From Pseudoscleropodium purum (lineage: Eukaryota; Streptophyta; Bryopsida; Hypnales; Brachytheciaceae): a stretch of 64,000 bases of DNA. A program made the translations under genes and the position numbers. The notes under the pieces were generated by a model that was given only the letters and a program-made list of their open reading frames with translations, made no database searches and was not told the DNA's origin. The stretch lies in NCBI GenBank assembly GCA_963969395.1, contig OZ017798.1, positions 8,734,173 to 8,798,172 on the forward strand, in the 5' to 3' direction. Below, in pieces: positions 24,600-37,079 of the stretch. Every line of letters starts with the position of its first letter. Position 1 is the first letter of the stretch.

Positions 24600-26515
24600 G
24601 TAATTTTTGGGTTTTTCTGGGATAAAAGTAAAAAAAATCCCCCTATTTTGAGCCATGTTTGAAATATGTTCTAGAACTCACCTAGCTAGTTTGGGGTCTA
24701 CAATTGCAAATATAAATTCAAAATTTGCTAAAAAAGTTTATGTGAAAAATAAATTTTTTTGGCGTTTTCCCCCAATGTAAATCTAACCTTTTGGGCCCAC
24801 TTCAAATGGAGGATTTAACATCTTGAAATTGCAGTTGGCTCACAATTGCATTTGTTGTACTTCAACTGAATGAAGATCAGGGATGCCATCACAACTCCAG
24901 AATCCTCACCTTGAGAAAAGGTTGACACATCATTTCCAGTCCCTTTAATACCTAAATTGGTGCAAGGCACCAAATTTTGGTGTTGACAATACTTTGAAGT
25001 TAAACAAAACCTAATCAAGTTTCTATTTTTAGTATTTCTATTTCTAATTTTTTTTTGAATTGGCTAGTCCTAGCTTCAAGAATCCAATTTTGAAAATGAT
25101 TCATTCTAATATTTTTATTTCAGATTTTGTGCAAGGGTGTCCATTGCAATCTCGACTTTCTGTAGTGTTGAGGGCTCTTGGAAATGAGCCTCAAAATATA
25201 CTAGATTGCAGAGAAAAATTCACATTAGAAATTCATTTAAAAAAATAGTAGAGTAGATGTTAAGAAGTCCTTAATTGATTGGAGTTATGTGTGTTAGGCC
25301 CTTTAACTTCATATTTTTTTTAGTGACCAAATTTTTAGATTTAACATGTGAAAAGAAGATTGAAAGATTTCAAATTACTTTCACAAATGTAACACCTTTA
25401 TGATGAAATATTATATTCTTTCAATCCATAAGTGATATTGTTGTGTTTTTTTCCTATATGATCTCTAACATATCTAATTTGAATCTATATGGTTACTCAT
25501 TATTAAAAAAAATTGATACAATTTATTAAAATACTAGCTTATTGTTTAATTTAGGGCAAATTTCTAAAAGCTCAAAAAAGGCCTTGGACATTTAGAGGTT
25601 AAAAACTCCTCCCTCATGTATGAGTGGTGCACAATTTTCTTCTAGAATATATTCCATTGGTACATGGTGACAAAATTAGATGCATTTATTTAGAATGTAA
25701 GAACTTATATATTACCATCAAATGATCAAATTTGAAAATTTTTATAGTTCACATTTGAACAAGGAGAAGGTTCACCTATGTGATAGTTTCAATGGTTCGA
25801 AGAGTAGACACTTTGAAAAATCATAGAAATTATATACCACATCCAAAAAATCTTTTTTTTTAATATTCATGATTTTTACTTGCTAATATTATAAAAATAC
25901 TATTTGAAAAAGGTGCCTTCAACTATGTTGAATTGCTTATATTGACCACTCGGGGTGCTTACACCACATATGTAGTTCTACCATAATGGTATTCACTTTC
26001 AAAGTAGATGCCATAAATGAAACAATTAAAAATTGTCACATAGGTGAACCTTCTCTTTGTTCATTTTCTTGTAATTTTCTTGGAACTTAGATGGTTAGAG
26101 ACTCAACTAGGATAGAAGTACATTCTATTCTAAACAAACTAACAGGTAGATAAGGTAACTACACCTAATTTCAACCCCTTTCTAAAACCAACCCCTACAA
26201 ATTCTTGTCTAAATTGAATTCCTACTATTTATGAGAGTTTAAGGTTGATTTTAGAAAAACCTATTTCAAGCACTTTGAATATTCATAATTCATTCATACA
26301 AACAATATCCAAAAAATGCATTCTATGAGAATCCAGAATCCCCTATGGACTAGCAATAGGACCCTACCGAAAAAATTCAATGTAATTATAGGAACCATAT
26401 TGAATTGTTTATTTGGTCAATTTTAGGTGTAGTCACTTTAGATTGTTTTTTGGTTTCAAGAAACCGTTGCTGTTAGACAGAAGACATGTTTGCCCTAGCT
26501 TTTCCAAAAATTGTT
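24600..26515. other. A/T-rich intergenic DNA
   Basis: No gene recognised. Another TTTAGAGGTTAAAA motif occurs at about 25598. Frames such as 24815-25018 and 25060-25248 lack any support. Confidence 0.55.
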
Positions 26516-28740
26516 TATTTATCCTAAAGGTGAAGGTGATGCAATGACAATCATTGAGAGAGATATGGAGGGACTACAACCAGGGAGGTGTTAAGATAGG
26601 AGGTCCATAAATGGCTCACTTGAACCTACCTAATTCATTAATGACCATAATAGATATCTGAAGAAGCATGTCACGCGTTCCTAGATAGGGTACGCATTTA
26701 GAACCTACTCCATTTAAAGACCTCCTACCTTATCCTCAGTACCATTGTGGATTTCTATACAGATAAATACTCTTGTTGTTGGTTTGTATTTTTGAGAGTT
26801 ATATACTAAGGGAGCGGACCTATTTCCAACCACTTAAGTAATTATGGGCATGTGGAGTGCAAATTTTATGAGTAGAAATTTTTTCTAATGTAGAAATAGA
26901 GTTTGGAAGGATTATTTAATTTTTCAAAATTTTTTAACACAAAATATAATTATCATAAATATTTTAGCTAAATTGTACTATACGACCTGTACTAGTCAAT
27001 CATATAGAATTTTTTCTTTTCAACAATGGGTTGGTTGTAATATTGAGAGCCTAACAACCAATGATAATGTGCCACAACTACTTCTAGAACCGCACGACAA
27101 CTTCATAGAAAGAGATCAACCTACAAGTTGGAAATGGAGAGTGATAAGAAAATAGGTCGACTCCTATATAGCCTCCACAGATCATTTGGATCTTTTTTTG
27201 TTTCTAGTTCTTGGATTGTCTTTTGTTGGTTGGGTTGATTAACACCACTATCTTTGGTACCACAAAGCTCTGCTTGTATTGCGCTCTGATAGTAGGTTTT
27301 TTGAACAAAGACTTTTCGTTGAGTATGTCAAGTTCTTTTCTTTCTTTAACAACTTTTTTTTTTCTTACAAAGCTTTTGCAAAGCATTGCACTTATGTGCA
27401 TCAATCCATTTAAGGTGGACTATGAGCAACTCTGGAAGTGGATTGAGGAAGTGAACCTCTTTGAAAAAGACTATGTTTCAGTTCCTATTGTTGAAAGGTG
27501 GTAATCCTATTGCATCACATTTAGAATCATGGTCACAATATTTTGGAGGGTTTCAAAAAAATTTGTTCCAAACTTGATGTGTAGTTTCTAGACTTTGTTA
27601 TTTTTTGAGACACTATAATATTTTGTGTTGACATTGACAAAAAAAACTCTATTCATGTATTGTAGCTCTTGTATTGTAATGATCTTTTGGGGATGGCAAT
27701 TATCATTAGAACTTGGTTAGCATATTCTACCTCAATAGCCTCACTTGTGCACCTTAGTGAATTTGTAAATTCATTGTGGAACATTTTTGAAGATATAATT
27801 GGTTGTGGATCTTTATTCAAATTGAAGTGTGTTGCTTTCTATGTAGATTAAACAATGAGATTTACTTGTACTGTACAATTCATCTAGATTTGATCAAAGT
27901 ACAACACAAGAGCTTTGAAGGCTTGATTAAGAGGGTGATTGGAAGAAACATTAGTATTATTTTGAGTCACATTTGCAATTTCTGAGTTGTCATTGGCCAT
28001 AACTTTTGTAGATTGAAATCAATGTGTTTGAATTTTTTTTGAAGATTAGTAACTAAATAGTAATTAGAACACTTATTTTTTTTTTAAATTAAAAAAAAAA
28101 TTTATATTCAAATTTCAATCTAGCTAATTTGTCACACTTTGCACTTTATAAGGTCTTAGTATTACCTAGGAAATACCCAAAATGACTAATCTAAAGCTGA
28201 AATTTGTGTGGGCTATTCCCACACTAGAGAGGCATGTGTCCACTAAAAAAAAGTTATTTTATGTCTTCTTTATCTATGCAAATACAATTTCCTTATGCAC
28301 GCAATTCTAAACATTGAAAATGGTTTCAAGATTGTTCTTTTGGTGAAGTTTCTTCCCCATGAAGTCTTCTTGAATTGCTAACTTTTAGTTTCTTTGAAAA
28401 TGATTTTACTATTTTTTACAAATTAACTAATTAAAATGTCAAAGTACCTATTTTCATGAGATTTTACTCTTTTCTAGTTCTCCTACTTAAAAAAATTCTA
28501 TTTTTTTTCCTTCTCTTCAAAGGTTTATACATTTGAAATATATTATTCAAATTCTTGTTCTAATTATGCTATACTCCTGAAAAAATTATTAGTACTACGG
28601 ACAATGCAACAAATACGGCCATTGTTTCTTGCATTCACCTCTCAAGGTGAGTTTTTGAATAGCATCATGGATTTGAAAATTGCACCCTTTCTCTATTTGC
28701 TCTACTTGTTTTTTCCATTCATATTCAAAGTTCCATACAT
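26516..28740 (+). pseudogene. Decayed copy of the Ulp-type protease gene
   Basis: Five blocks align in order with the intact gene at 38735-39760. 26522-26593 plus 26731-26790 match exon 1 (GAGAGAGATATGGAGG is shared). 27290-27495 matches exon 2, including V-D-Y-E-Q-L and E-V-N-L-F-E-K-D-Y-V. 27692-27730 matches the HWS exon, 27846-27940 the H-L-D exon, and 28635-28740 intron sequence. Lesions: a MITE splits exon 1; the acceptor of the HWS exon is CAA instead of CAG; the codon for Trp in the catalytic H-W is TAG; and the H-L-D exon begins ATTAAAC, giving an early TAA. The exons with the catalytic Cys are missing; the homology ends at a microsatellite. Clearly non-functional as a protease. Confidence 0.85.
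26594..26730. mobile_element. Mariner-type MITE, 137 bp, inside the pseudogene, TSD TA
   Basis: Left end AGATAGGAGGTCCATAAATG; reversed right end AGGTAGGAGGTCTTTAAATG, so inverted repeats of about 20 bp. Flanked by TA (26592-26593, 26731-26732). The intact protease gene provides the empty site (GCGAAGTTTCTAGGCAATCA, near 38806). Confidence 0.8.
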
Positions 28741-28828
28741 ATAGACATATGGACAAATAGACAGATAGACATATAGACAAATAGATAGATAGACAAAGAG
28801 ATAGATAGATAGACAAAGAGATAGATAG
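28741..28828. repeat. GATA/GACA microsatellite
   Basis: Imperfect ATAGACA / ATAGATAG repeats over about 88 bp. The minus-strand frame 28595-28834 is its translation (Ser/Leu/Ile/Tyr runs) and is not a gene. Confidence 0.85.
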
Positions 28829-28879
28829 TGTCAATTAAACTTGCATATTGTGTCATGGTAAAGAAATTTTGTTTTGTTT

Positions 28880-30275
28880 TTTGAGACAAACATGTTAGTC
28901 CAAAGAGAATATTTTGGCAAGATCAATATCATTTACCATGCACTTTTCATCTCAAACTGTAACCATGTCCATTACCAACTTCTTCAAAATTTCTAATGAG
29001 ATGAAAAATGACTTTGAAGATACTAAATACAATTTTAGAAATAGCCTCCAACAATAACATCAAATGGTATACCTACATTACCAATTGAAATATTTTTTTT
29101 TATCAAACAATGAATTAAACATTTGACACCTAAAGATTTAAAGTTAATAATATAAATTCTATATTGGAAGCTATTTCTTGTTCAATGTGACTTTCAAAAC
29201 ATTTATCTATCATTCAAAAATATGAGCCAAGTATGATATGAAAAACAGAGGGCTTAATGTTTTCTTTCTATTATTAAATTTGGCTCCTTTCTTGGACTTT
29301 GTGTCACAATGCACTGAAATTTTGAAATTTAGGATTTTGAAATTTTGAAATTTTTATTTCCAATCAACCTTCCCCCTTCTTGTAATTTTTAGAAACCAAC
29401 TTGTTTGACAATCAATATGGGACAATTCATCCCATATCCATATTTGGTATTGTATCTATATCCGGTATTTGTATTCAATATTAAGTACATATTTGTATGC
29501 AACATTGTATCCGTATCTAATACCCATATTCAATATTTAGTACATATTTGTATGTGATACTATATCCATATGCAGTATTTTATATTTGGATGGCTGAGAT
29601 TAAATCTTACAAGATCAACAGTTTGTAGTTTTTGAGAAATCAACGGCAATTTTGAGGGTAAGCATTGTTTTTTAAAATAAATCAATGGCTTGTAATTTTT
29701 TTGAGAGAGGGGGGCAACTAATGCAAACTAGGGTAGTACACCTCTTTTCAATGCATTGTAAAAAATATGTTTCTACATTTATAGAATAAAATCACTTTTG
29801 TCCATTTGAGCACTTCTAGAGTTAATAATCATATTTTAGATCTTGCTCAATTTAACACTCATACCATACACAAATTCAATACTAAAAATAACATCACATT
29901 AAAGCTTTGAACAAACATATGAACATGGTTTCTATCATTTAACTATCTAATTATATATTAATAGGTCTCATTGGAAAATGAAAGAACATTTCCAATTCTC
30001 TTAGTTGTGATTTTGGCACACTATTTGAAAGAAATATGAATTTTCAATTGTACACTATAGGTGTACTTAAATTTGACCCTAAACTCTTGTATTTAATAAC
30101 ATTCTATATAGGGTTGTAGTTTTTAGAGATGTCTTCTGCAAGAGTGTTGCAATTTAGTGCAATAATCCTAGACAACAAGATACATTGCTTCTAAACTTTG
30201 ACCAACTTATTCACATACTAAACCAATAAAGCATGTCAAAGCATCTTAGAATATAGACTCAAAGACAGAGTTTTT
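28880..30275 (+). repeat. Duplicated block Z, copy 1
   Basis: Non-coding DNA that matches 48300-50130 in order and orientation (for example GAACATGGTTTCTATCATTT in both). The second copy carries an extra TTAACCC-end element that is absent here near 29183, and homology stops abruptly near 30275. The block includes a run of GTATCC/ATATCC-rich words at 29430-29580. Confidence 0.7.
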
Positions 30276-30670
30276 TTCGCTTTGACGTATGAAGTTCTGG
30301 ACACTATAACTATCCACAAACGAAAACTCCTCATAACTTTTAGATCTCATTAATCAAAATGGAATGATTCAAAGTTTCCTATGTATACTTAATCTAGAAA
30401 ATCAATTTCAAATTTCTATTTCTTAATAAAATAATTTTTAAAGAAGTTTTTTGAGCTACCCGGCTTACCCACTAAGCAATGAAAATTACATATCATGCAA
30501 TAACTTTTTAACTATGTGGTCCAAAATTATAAAAATTGTTGGGCTTTAAAGCTACTCCTCATGCACATATTGTGTGAAATATTCAAAAATTAAAAATTAA
30601 AAACTCATTTGTAGTGAGTTGTATCAAGTTGCTATGTTGCCAAAAATGCAATTTTTACCTTTAGGATTAG
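30276..30670 (+). mobile_element. TTAACCC-end element, copy 4 (right part only)
   Basis: Aligns with the right ~400 bp of the copies at 13809 and 48626 and ends CCTTTAGGATTAG. The left half is missing. Confidence 0.65.
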
Positions 30671-31290
30671 TATCAAGGGTAGGTGTGAAAGTGCTTACAA
30701 TATGATAGTGTACAAGAATTTCATTATACAACTTGTGTGTACTTTGTTAATATGACATGTAGACATATAGATGATGCATGATTCCATGGTTTGTAAATGG
30801 TAGAATTCTAAAGAATCTTTCATTGTGTTCTTAAATGCAAAACTTGTATTATTTTTGTTTTTGCCATGTATTGGAGATCCTTTAGTTTACTCTTCTTTTC
30901 TTCTTATGTACATATCATTACAGCATGGCTCCTAGATTGTCATCTTTTGAGGACTATGTACAAGTAAAAAAAATAATATGTAAGTGATATAAGATAACTT
31001 TAAAGAAACCTCCCCCAAAATTGTAATTACTAAGGCAATTCAAATAATTACAAATATTACTATTATTTTAAAAATACCATATCCTATAATCAATCCTACA
31101 AGGTAAATAGCCTACCAATAAATAGATTATTATTACAAGTGTATGCAAATTCCTAAAGAGAGTGCCTATGAGGAGATGAACCAATATGCATTATTTTTTT
31201 AGTATTATGATTTGAAATATTTATTTTGGCATATATTTTAATTCTAAAATTGTCATTGTTATTTTAATCTTATTTTATGAAATTTAAATG

Positions 31291-32594
31291 ATCGGAGGAT
31301 CACTATATAATATCTTTAGACATCACATGCATTCAAGCCCCTATTGTATAATGGCTATGTAGGTAAATTTCTTGAATTTATACATTAGAAGATTTTTGGG
31401 GCCTCCGAATGCCTACGAGTTATCACAACTTGCAAACGCAGGGAATAGGTTCGGTGCAACAGTCTAACATGGTCGAGACCCTGCCACATCATTGACCAAA
31501 TTTATTTATTTATTTATGAAAAAGAAAATTCTAACAACGGGCTGTTCTCCTTGTTGCAGGGAACAACCGTGGGGGAACATGCCTAAAACAGGCTTCTGGA
31601 CCCCCCAAAACTCTTCTAATATGGGACTATCTTTACTTAAATTTCTAAATTGTGCTTATTTTGTATACCCTATCTTCAATTAGTTTTTTTTTATGCTTTT
31701 TTAGTAATCTATATTCATTATAAATTAAGAAAAGTTGCACGATTTTCACTAATATTTATGGAATCAAAAAGAATTTATCATTCAAAGTTTGGCATGCATG
31801 TATGATACCTGATATATTGTATAGTAGAGAATAAGAAGTGCAATATTTTGAAAAGAAGTTCAAAACAACCAATACATTTCAACATATTGAAAGTGAAGTC
31901 CAAAACAACAATGATAGTCTACCATCCTCAAACTTCCTCCCAAGAACAATATAGTTGCATTCCAAAAAAATTCCAGCACTCACATCCTTCAACCATACGA
32001 ACCTACAATGAGCTTACAATCAGCTTTCAACCCTAAAACTCCTTCCATTTGTAACTTCAGAAAAAAATTCTTGCATTCTCAGAGCTTCTACACAAAATCA
32101 CCAAAGTACTAACAGATCCAAAGAGAGAAACCCTAAACTCAAACAAAGCACTTATGAGCAATAAAAGAAGAATTTTTGTTGGAATTTGGAACTAGATCCA
32201 AGCCCTAATTCCTCAAAGATGAAGACTAAACAAGAATGTGAAGTAAATGTCATCTAGGGCAGTTCATTTACAAGTTTTCATCCACTGGCACTTACAACTA
32301 TTGTCTACAGAAGCATAAGATTCAACTCCTTAGATACTCGTATTCTACTTATCATAGTTTTTAAAGTTTAAATTTTTGGGGGATCTTTTTTATCTAGGCT
32401 GCTTTAAAAAAGAAGTTGGTAAAATTATGTATTATCTCCTATTTTTTATTACTTATTATGAGAAATATTGCATTTTAGCAATGCTAACTTACTTCTAAAT
32501 ATTGTTTAAAATTTAGGCCAAGGTAATTAAAAGTACCTTTATTTTTATTACACTTTAAATCTAAATAAAATAATAAATTAGGAGTGCCCCTGAC
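31291..32594. mobile_element. 1304-bp insertion with 8-bp duplication, hAT-like
   Basis: Flanked by TTTAAATG on both sides (31283-31290 and 32595-32602); the paralog near 56727 has a single TCTAAATG with no insert. The right end, reversed, reads GTCAGGGGCACTCC and the left end ATCGGAGGATCACT, a weak match. An 8-bp duplication and a CAGGG-type end suit hAT elements, but the termini are imperfect. Inside are a CATTAGAAGA-end element and a 31848-32340 segment with mildly gene-like text. No transposase recognised. Confidence 0.6.
31386..31622. mobile_element. CATTAGAAGA-end MITE-like element, copy 2 (nested)
   Basis: Left end ATTAGAAGATTTTTGGGG, reversed right end ATTAGAAGAGTTTTGGGG. It is nested in the 1.3-kb insertion. 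The interior segment GGGAACAACCGTGGGGGAAC resembles the copies at 8558 and 45187. Confidence 0.6.
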
Positions 32595-33061
32595 TTTAAA
32601 TGCATTTAAAAAAATGTAGTTTGTGCCAAATGAATTTTGTTATACAAAAAAAATTATAATAGCTATTTATACAATTGCATTAGTTTTTTTCCAACCAGTG
32701 TAAAATAAGGTTGGGATACTTATAAGATAATGCTACATTAAAACTAGAAATTTAATGAATATTCAAATCTAAATGTTGCAAAATTGATTTACTAAATGAG
32801 TAAAGATCAACTAATATTTTAAAACAAACTAGGATCATTGCATTCTACATTATACAAAATTCCTTTATGTACTTAAGGTGTATATAAATGCTCAATTTGT
32901 AATACATCAACATAATTTTTTGTATTTGCACCAAAAGTTATATTAGAATATCCACATTTTTATGCAACAACTAATTCATAACTTATATACAAGCCAACAT
33001 CATAATTTATATAAAATATCTATTAAAAATATCAAAAATAAAGATTAGGAATTTGAAGGCC

Positions 33062-33776
33062 TTTAACACCTAAAGGATCAAATGGTAGTCCAAATTTTCA
33101 AAATTGTGAAGATTTATTACAAAATGCAACATGGAATAATAATTTATTGATGATTCTCAAACAATATTTGTAAAACATGTGATATGAGAGAAAAGAGATC
33201 ATATCCATTTGGCCACATTGACTAGTACATTGACCAGTATTTTTTTAATAATATTTAAAGCCAAAAACTAATAATTCTGTCAAAAATTGATTAGAGACTA
33301 AATATTTGTGATTTTTATAAGATTTTTTTCTTTAAGTTCAAATTCTCAATTTCTAATCATCGTAACTTTGGAAGTTTTTAATTTTAATTCTTAGTTAGGT
33401 CATTTTTTGAATTGTAAAAATTTACTTATTGAGGCCAAATCTACTAGTATCCTTTGAATTATAGAATATTTACAAAGAAAATCTCTAAAATCTATATAAT
33501 AGAAATATTAAAGAACTCACAAAAAAATCTTAAAAAAACATGATAGATGAAAAAATCTTGATAAAATCACAAATAATCAATCTGTAATTGATTTAGAAAG
33601 AATTTTTAACATTTGACTTCAAATTTTATAGAAAAATATGAGTTTGTAACCTAGTTGACCTAACCTTACAAATACAATCTAGGGATCATATCATTATCAT
33701 TTGATAGTTGTCAATAAATTCTTCTTTTTTACTTGAATTTTAGAAATTTGGACTATCCCTTGGCCTTTAAGGGTAA
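33062..33776. mobile_element. TTAACNCC-end element inside block X, copy 1
   Basis: Bounded by TTTAACACCTAAAGG on the left and CCTTTAAGGGTAA on the right, inverted-repeat ends like those of the 940-bp family but with a different, A/T-rich interior. The paralogous element is at 57608-58325. Non-coding. Calling it a separate element is an inference from the ends. Confidence 0.4.
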
Positions 33777-35228
33777 CAAAAACTAATTTGAATTTTTAAA
33801 TATGAAAAATAAATATTAAAATGGAAAAAATTCTAAGACAATATAAATATAAAAAATATAATCTTTGTGATTTCAAAAAATCATATGAAAAGTCAAAAAA
33901 TATATTTCAATTGCTATCAATGATATTTTAAATTTAGTGCGCACAATGCAACATGATAAAATACTTTTTGGATGTGTATTTATCAATTTTAAGCACTTGG
34001 AGATTTTTGTTAATTTTAAAGGGGATTGTTTAATTTGTTTGAGTAGCCTCAATCTCCCAATAGTTACGATCTTCTACATTAAGTTCAATATACAAGAGCA
34101 TGGGCATTTATTTTAAGTTTTAAACCCCTATTAGTATTATATGATTAATTACTAATCATAAAATTTAAAATTTTTATATTATGTGCATTCTTGATTTAAA
34201 TTTGTAGAGCATGTATATGTGTGTGTGTGTATGTACCAAAGACTTTTATAAGTTAATTTATTCTAGGTCAAGACGAAGAAAAGGGCTTTGAAAATATTTA
34301 ACCACAACCTTTGTTGACATGTGATTAAGTAATTTTCAACTATTCCAAAAAAGACAAGATGCTATTGAAGGTGCCATAATCATAAAAGTATTTTCACAAA
34401 ACTTTTCAACACTGTGGTTAAAGGAAGGCAACAAAGAACTTTCCACTTACCATAAAGTTATGTGAAAAGTGTCTTAGTAGCCTTAGGGTTTCCTTCGCAT
34501 TATGTTTCAGCTCACGGTTGGAAGTTTGTAAGCTCTGTAGAATATGCTTTGCCACCTTTATCATCTCAAAGGTGGCTTGAGTAGTCTTTTGCGCCCAAGT
34601 AGTAAAATCACATGCTTAAATATGTGTTGATAGTTCTAGTTGTTAAGAGATTCAAGAGTTGTACACTTGTATGTGTATTGCATTTATTTCCTTGCTACTA
34701 TTATAAACCATTTCTTTCTTGTAAGCATTCCCACTCATCTTATATTGCTTTTTGTTATAACAGTTTAACTTAGCAATCGAAGAGAAGGAAATTTTATTGT
34801 TGCTTCAAACTAGTAATGAAAAGCAATAAAAATTGCTATAAAGAGAAATGTGGTCACGGCTGGTTGGAAAGGTTGTTTAGAATGTTATTTCAAAAAATCT
34901 TGTCAAAGGTTATTTCAAAGCTTGTTTTGTTATATTATAAAGACACAAGTCGGCGAAACACAAGCTAGTTAAAACAATTTTGTAATAGATGGTGAATTGT
35001 TTTTTCTTAAGTTTTCTTTTTTGCAACTCTTGACCCCAAATTTGAGCTATGGCGGTTGTCTCATACAATTCTCAACAATTATAGTTTATAAGTAAAAAGT
35101 ATGTCAACTGAGCTAGTTGAATTAAACAATTTGTATTTGATGGGAATTTTTGTCTTTTTTTAAATTGTTCCACTGACCCTAAATTGTTTGGCTATGGCAA
35201 TTTGCTTAGGCAATTATCAACAATCAAC

Positions 35229-36448
35229 ATGGAGGCAAGTGCATTGGAGACTAGCTCAAAAACTCAAAAGCGTCTCATTGTGGTTAAAGATCCATTTAGA
35301 GGGAAGAATCGCTTGAGAAAGGAGTTTGTATTAATTGAAGAGGATGTAGTTTCTAGCTTTGATTCCAAGCGATGGAGCCTACTTTTAGAGGAGTTGTTAC
35401 TTCAAATATTTGCACGACTTCTAGTGAAGGACATCTTTAGGATTCGTTCCTTGAACAAAATTTCAAGATCTTGCATCACATCTCCACATTTTTAGGCTGC
35501 ATTTGAGGGAGCTTCACTAGTGAGAATTGCTCTAATGGTCCATGACAAGGTGGATGGGACCATGTTCTTCACTCAAGAAGATGGGTAGGAGTGTTTCTGG
35601 CTTGGAATTGCATGTTGCCTTGAGGTCGTTTCAAAGACCAAAGTTGTAGCAACGATAAATGGCTTGGTATGTATCGTTGAGCATGAAGAGAAAGTGTGAG
35701 GTAATCCGGAAATGCTTGAGATCCGAGTTTTTGTGATGAATGTGGTGACTGGCCTTTGCCGTGCACTACCTCACCCTAGTGACATGCCCACATTACCTTC
35801 TTTCGTTTGGATACTGTGCTAGAAGGTGGGTATACTATTACATTCATGTATGTTGTGAAAGGTTATATTTCTTGGGAAACCAAATGGAGCAAAAACGATG
35901 AGCACAGCATGGCTCATTCGAATGATAGGGAAGCATTCACTATGCACTATAAATCATCAACATCCTTTTACAAGGGCATTGCTGTTTTCTTCATAAAGAC
36001 CAAAGTTGTCAAGTTCTTTGATCTCTACGCATCACATGGAGATTTTTGTGATGGGGAGTATGTCATGCACTCCGTACATGATGCCTCCAGGGATTTATAC
36101 AAGCTTGTTGTTCAAAGAGGGCAATATGGAGTTTGGCACAGAAAAGTATTCAACTTTGGAATATGGGAGCAAATGTCCAAAGTTGGAGGGGACATGGACT
36201 TGCCTTTGTGTCATGAACGATGTGGTCATCCTGCTTTTCAAGTTACCTTACCATTGTAAACTGGATGCTCAACTTTTGGGAGTCTTGGGCCTTGACGTAG
36301 GACTATTCTGAAGGTTTTCCATATATTGACAAAGTCTTGGCATAACTTTCTTGAGAAAGATTATGTAGTGCAAAATTTGGAGGTTTCTATTACAAAGGAC
36401 TATGTAGGACCTTTCTTAGTAGAGGCCAAGTTTGATGTTGTACTATAG
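35229..36448 (+). pseudogene. F-box protein pseudogene, copy 1
   Basis: The frame starts at ATG 35229 and contains an F-box at 35379-35480: L-L-E-E-L-L-L-Q-I-F-A-R-L-L-V-K-D-I, then R-S-L-N-K. F-box proteins recruit substrates to SCF ubiquitin ligases. It is interrupted by in-frame TAG at 35493, TAG at 35586 and TGA at 35697, and frameshifts near 35800 and 36170. The downstream part still shows the usual F-box C-terminal text (F-E-G-A-S-L-V-R-I, V-V-A-T-I-N-G-L-V-C-I-V-E, L-C-V-M-N-D-V-V-I-L-L-F-K-L). About 400 codons in all, a normal length. The open pieces 35807-36259 and 36006-36311 are fragments of this relic. Confidence 0.8.
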
Positions 36449-37079
36449 ACAAGGAGGCCAATGATGGTTTAATGAGAAGGACTTGCAACAAACACATCAA
36501 ATTAGATCTTGGAGTTGGAGAATGAAACCAAAGCAAAGCAAAGATTCAAGCAATTTGCATATAGAGTGTTGTTGGGTGATGGTATTACAAGTGTGGAGAG
36601 GTGATGTTGGTTTCATTTTCTTTTATAGAATGTTGATCAATAGCTTTGGGAGGAAGAAAGTTTGATAACTCTTTTCATATGAGAATTAGGATTTGGATGT
36701 TTGAATTGTGTTTTTGTATATATTTGCTTCCAAGTTCACTTTTAACCCTTCAAGGACAAAGGGATGACCTTGGAAATCATGCCTTCTCATTACCGTGTGA
36801 ATCATTGGCTTAAATTATTGCAAAAGTACTCGTTGGAAGCCAAACTACTCTAGAAGACCTCCCCTTTTCACAACCAGATTCCGAGAGTGAATAGTTGAAC
36901 TTCTATCCTACTAGAAGAATTCCCTGTCATGCATTACACACCAACCATCCTTGTCAATGATTACATTGCAAGCTCATCTTGGTTTACTTTTTAATGCTTC
37001 TTGACCCATTTTGGTACGATGGGCTTATCTCAATACATTTTTTAATGTTAAAGAATGTGCCCTCCAAGGCACATTCTCC
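36449..37079. other. F-box downstream DNA, interrupted block Y start
   Basis: 36490-36735 and 36955-37055 resemble 10507-10740 and 10820-10920. Between them lies about 220 bp beginning AACCCTTCAAGGACAAAGG that matches 21055-21235, so it looks like an inserted repeat. No gene. Confidence 0.5.

Larger units (their letters stand above)
30680..36730 (+). repeat. Duplicated block X, copy 1 (~6 kb)
   Basis: Aligns in order with 56100-60960, including the F-box pseudogene at its end. Shared landmarks include CATTATACAACTTGTGTG near its start and GAAGGTGCCATAATCATAAA before the F-box relic. This copy has an extra 1.3-kb insertion (31291-32594), the other copy has two extra MITEs. Apart from the F-box relic I see no coding sequence in it. 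Confidence 0.8.

Noticed and set aside
28595..28834. ORF of Ser/Leu/Ile/Tyr repeats
   Set aside because: Translation of a GATA/GACA microsatellite.
36006..36311. F-box C-terminal ORF as a separate gene
   Set aside because: It is a frame-shifted part of the F-box pseudogene; the neighbouring frame 35807-36259 holds the preceding part.
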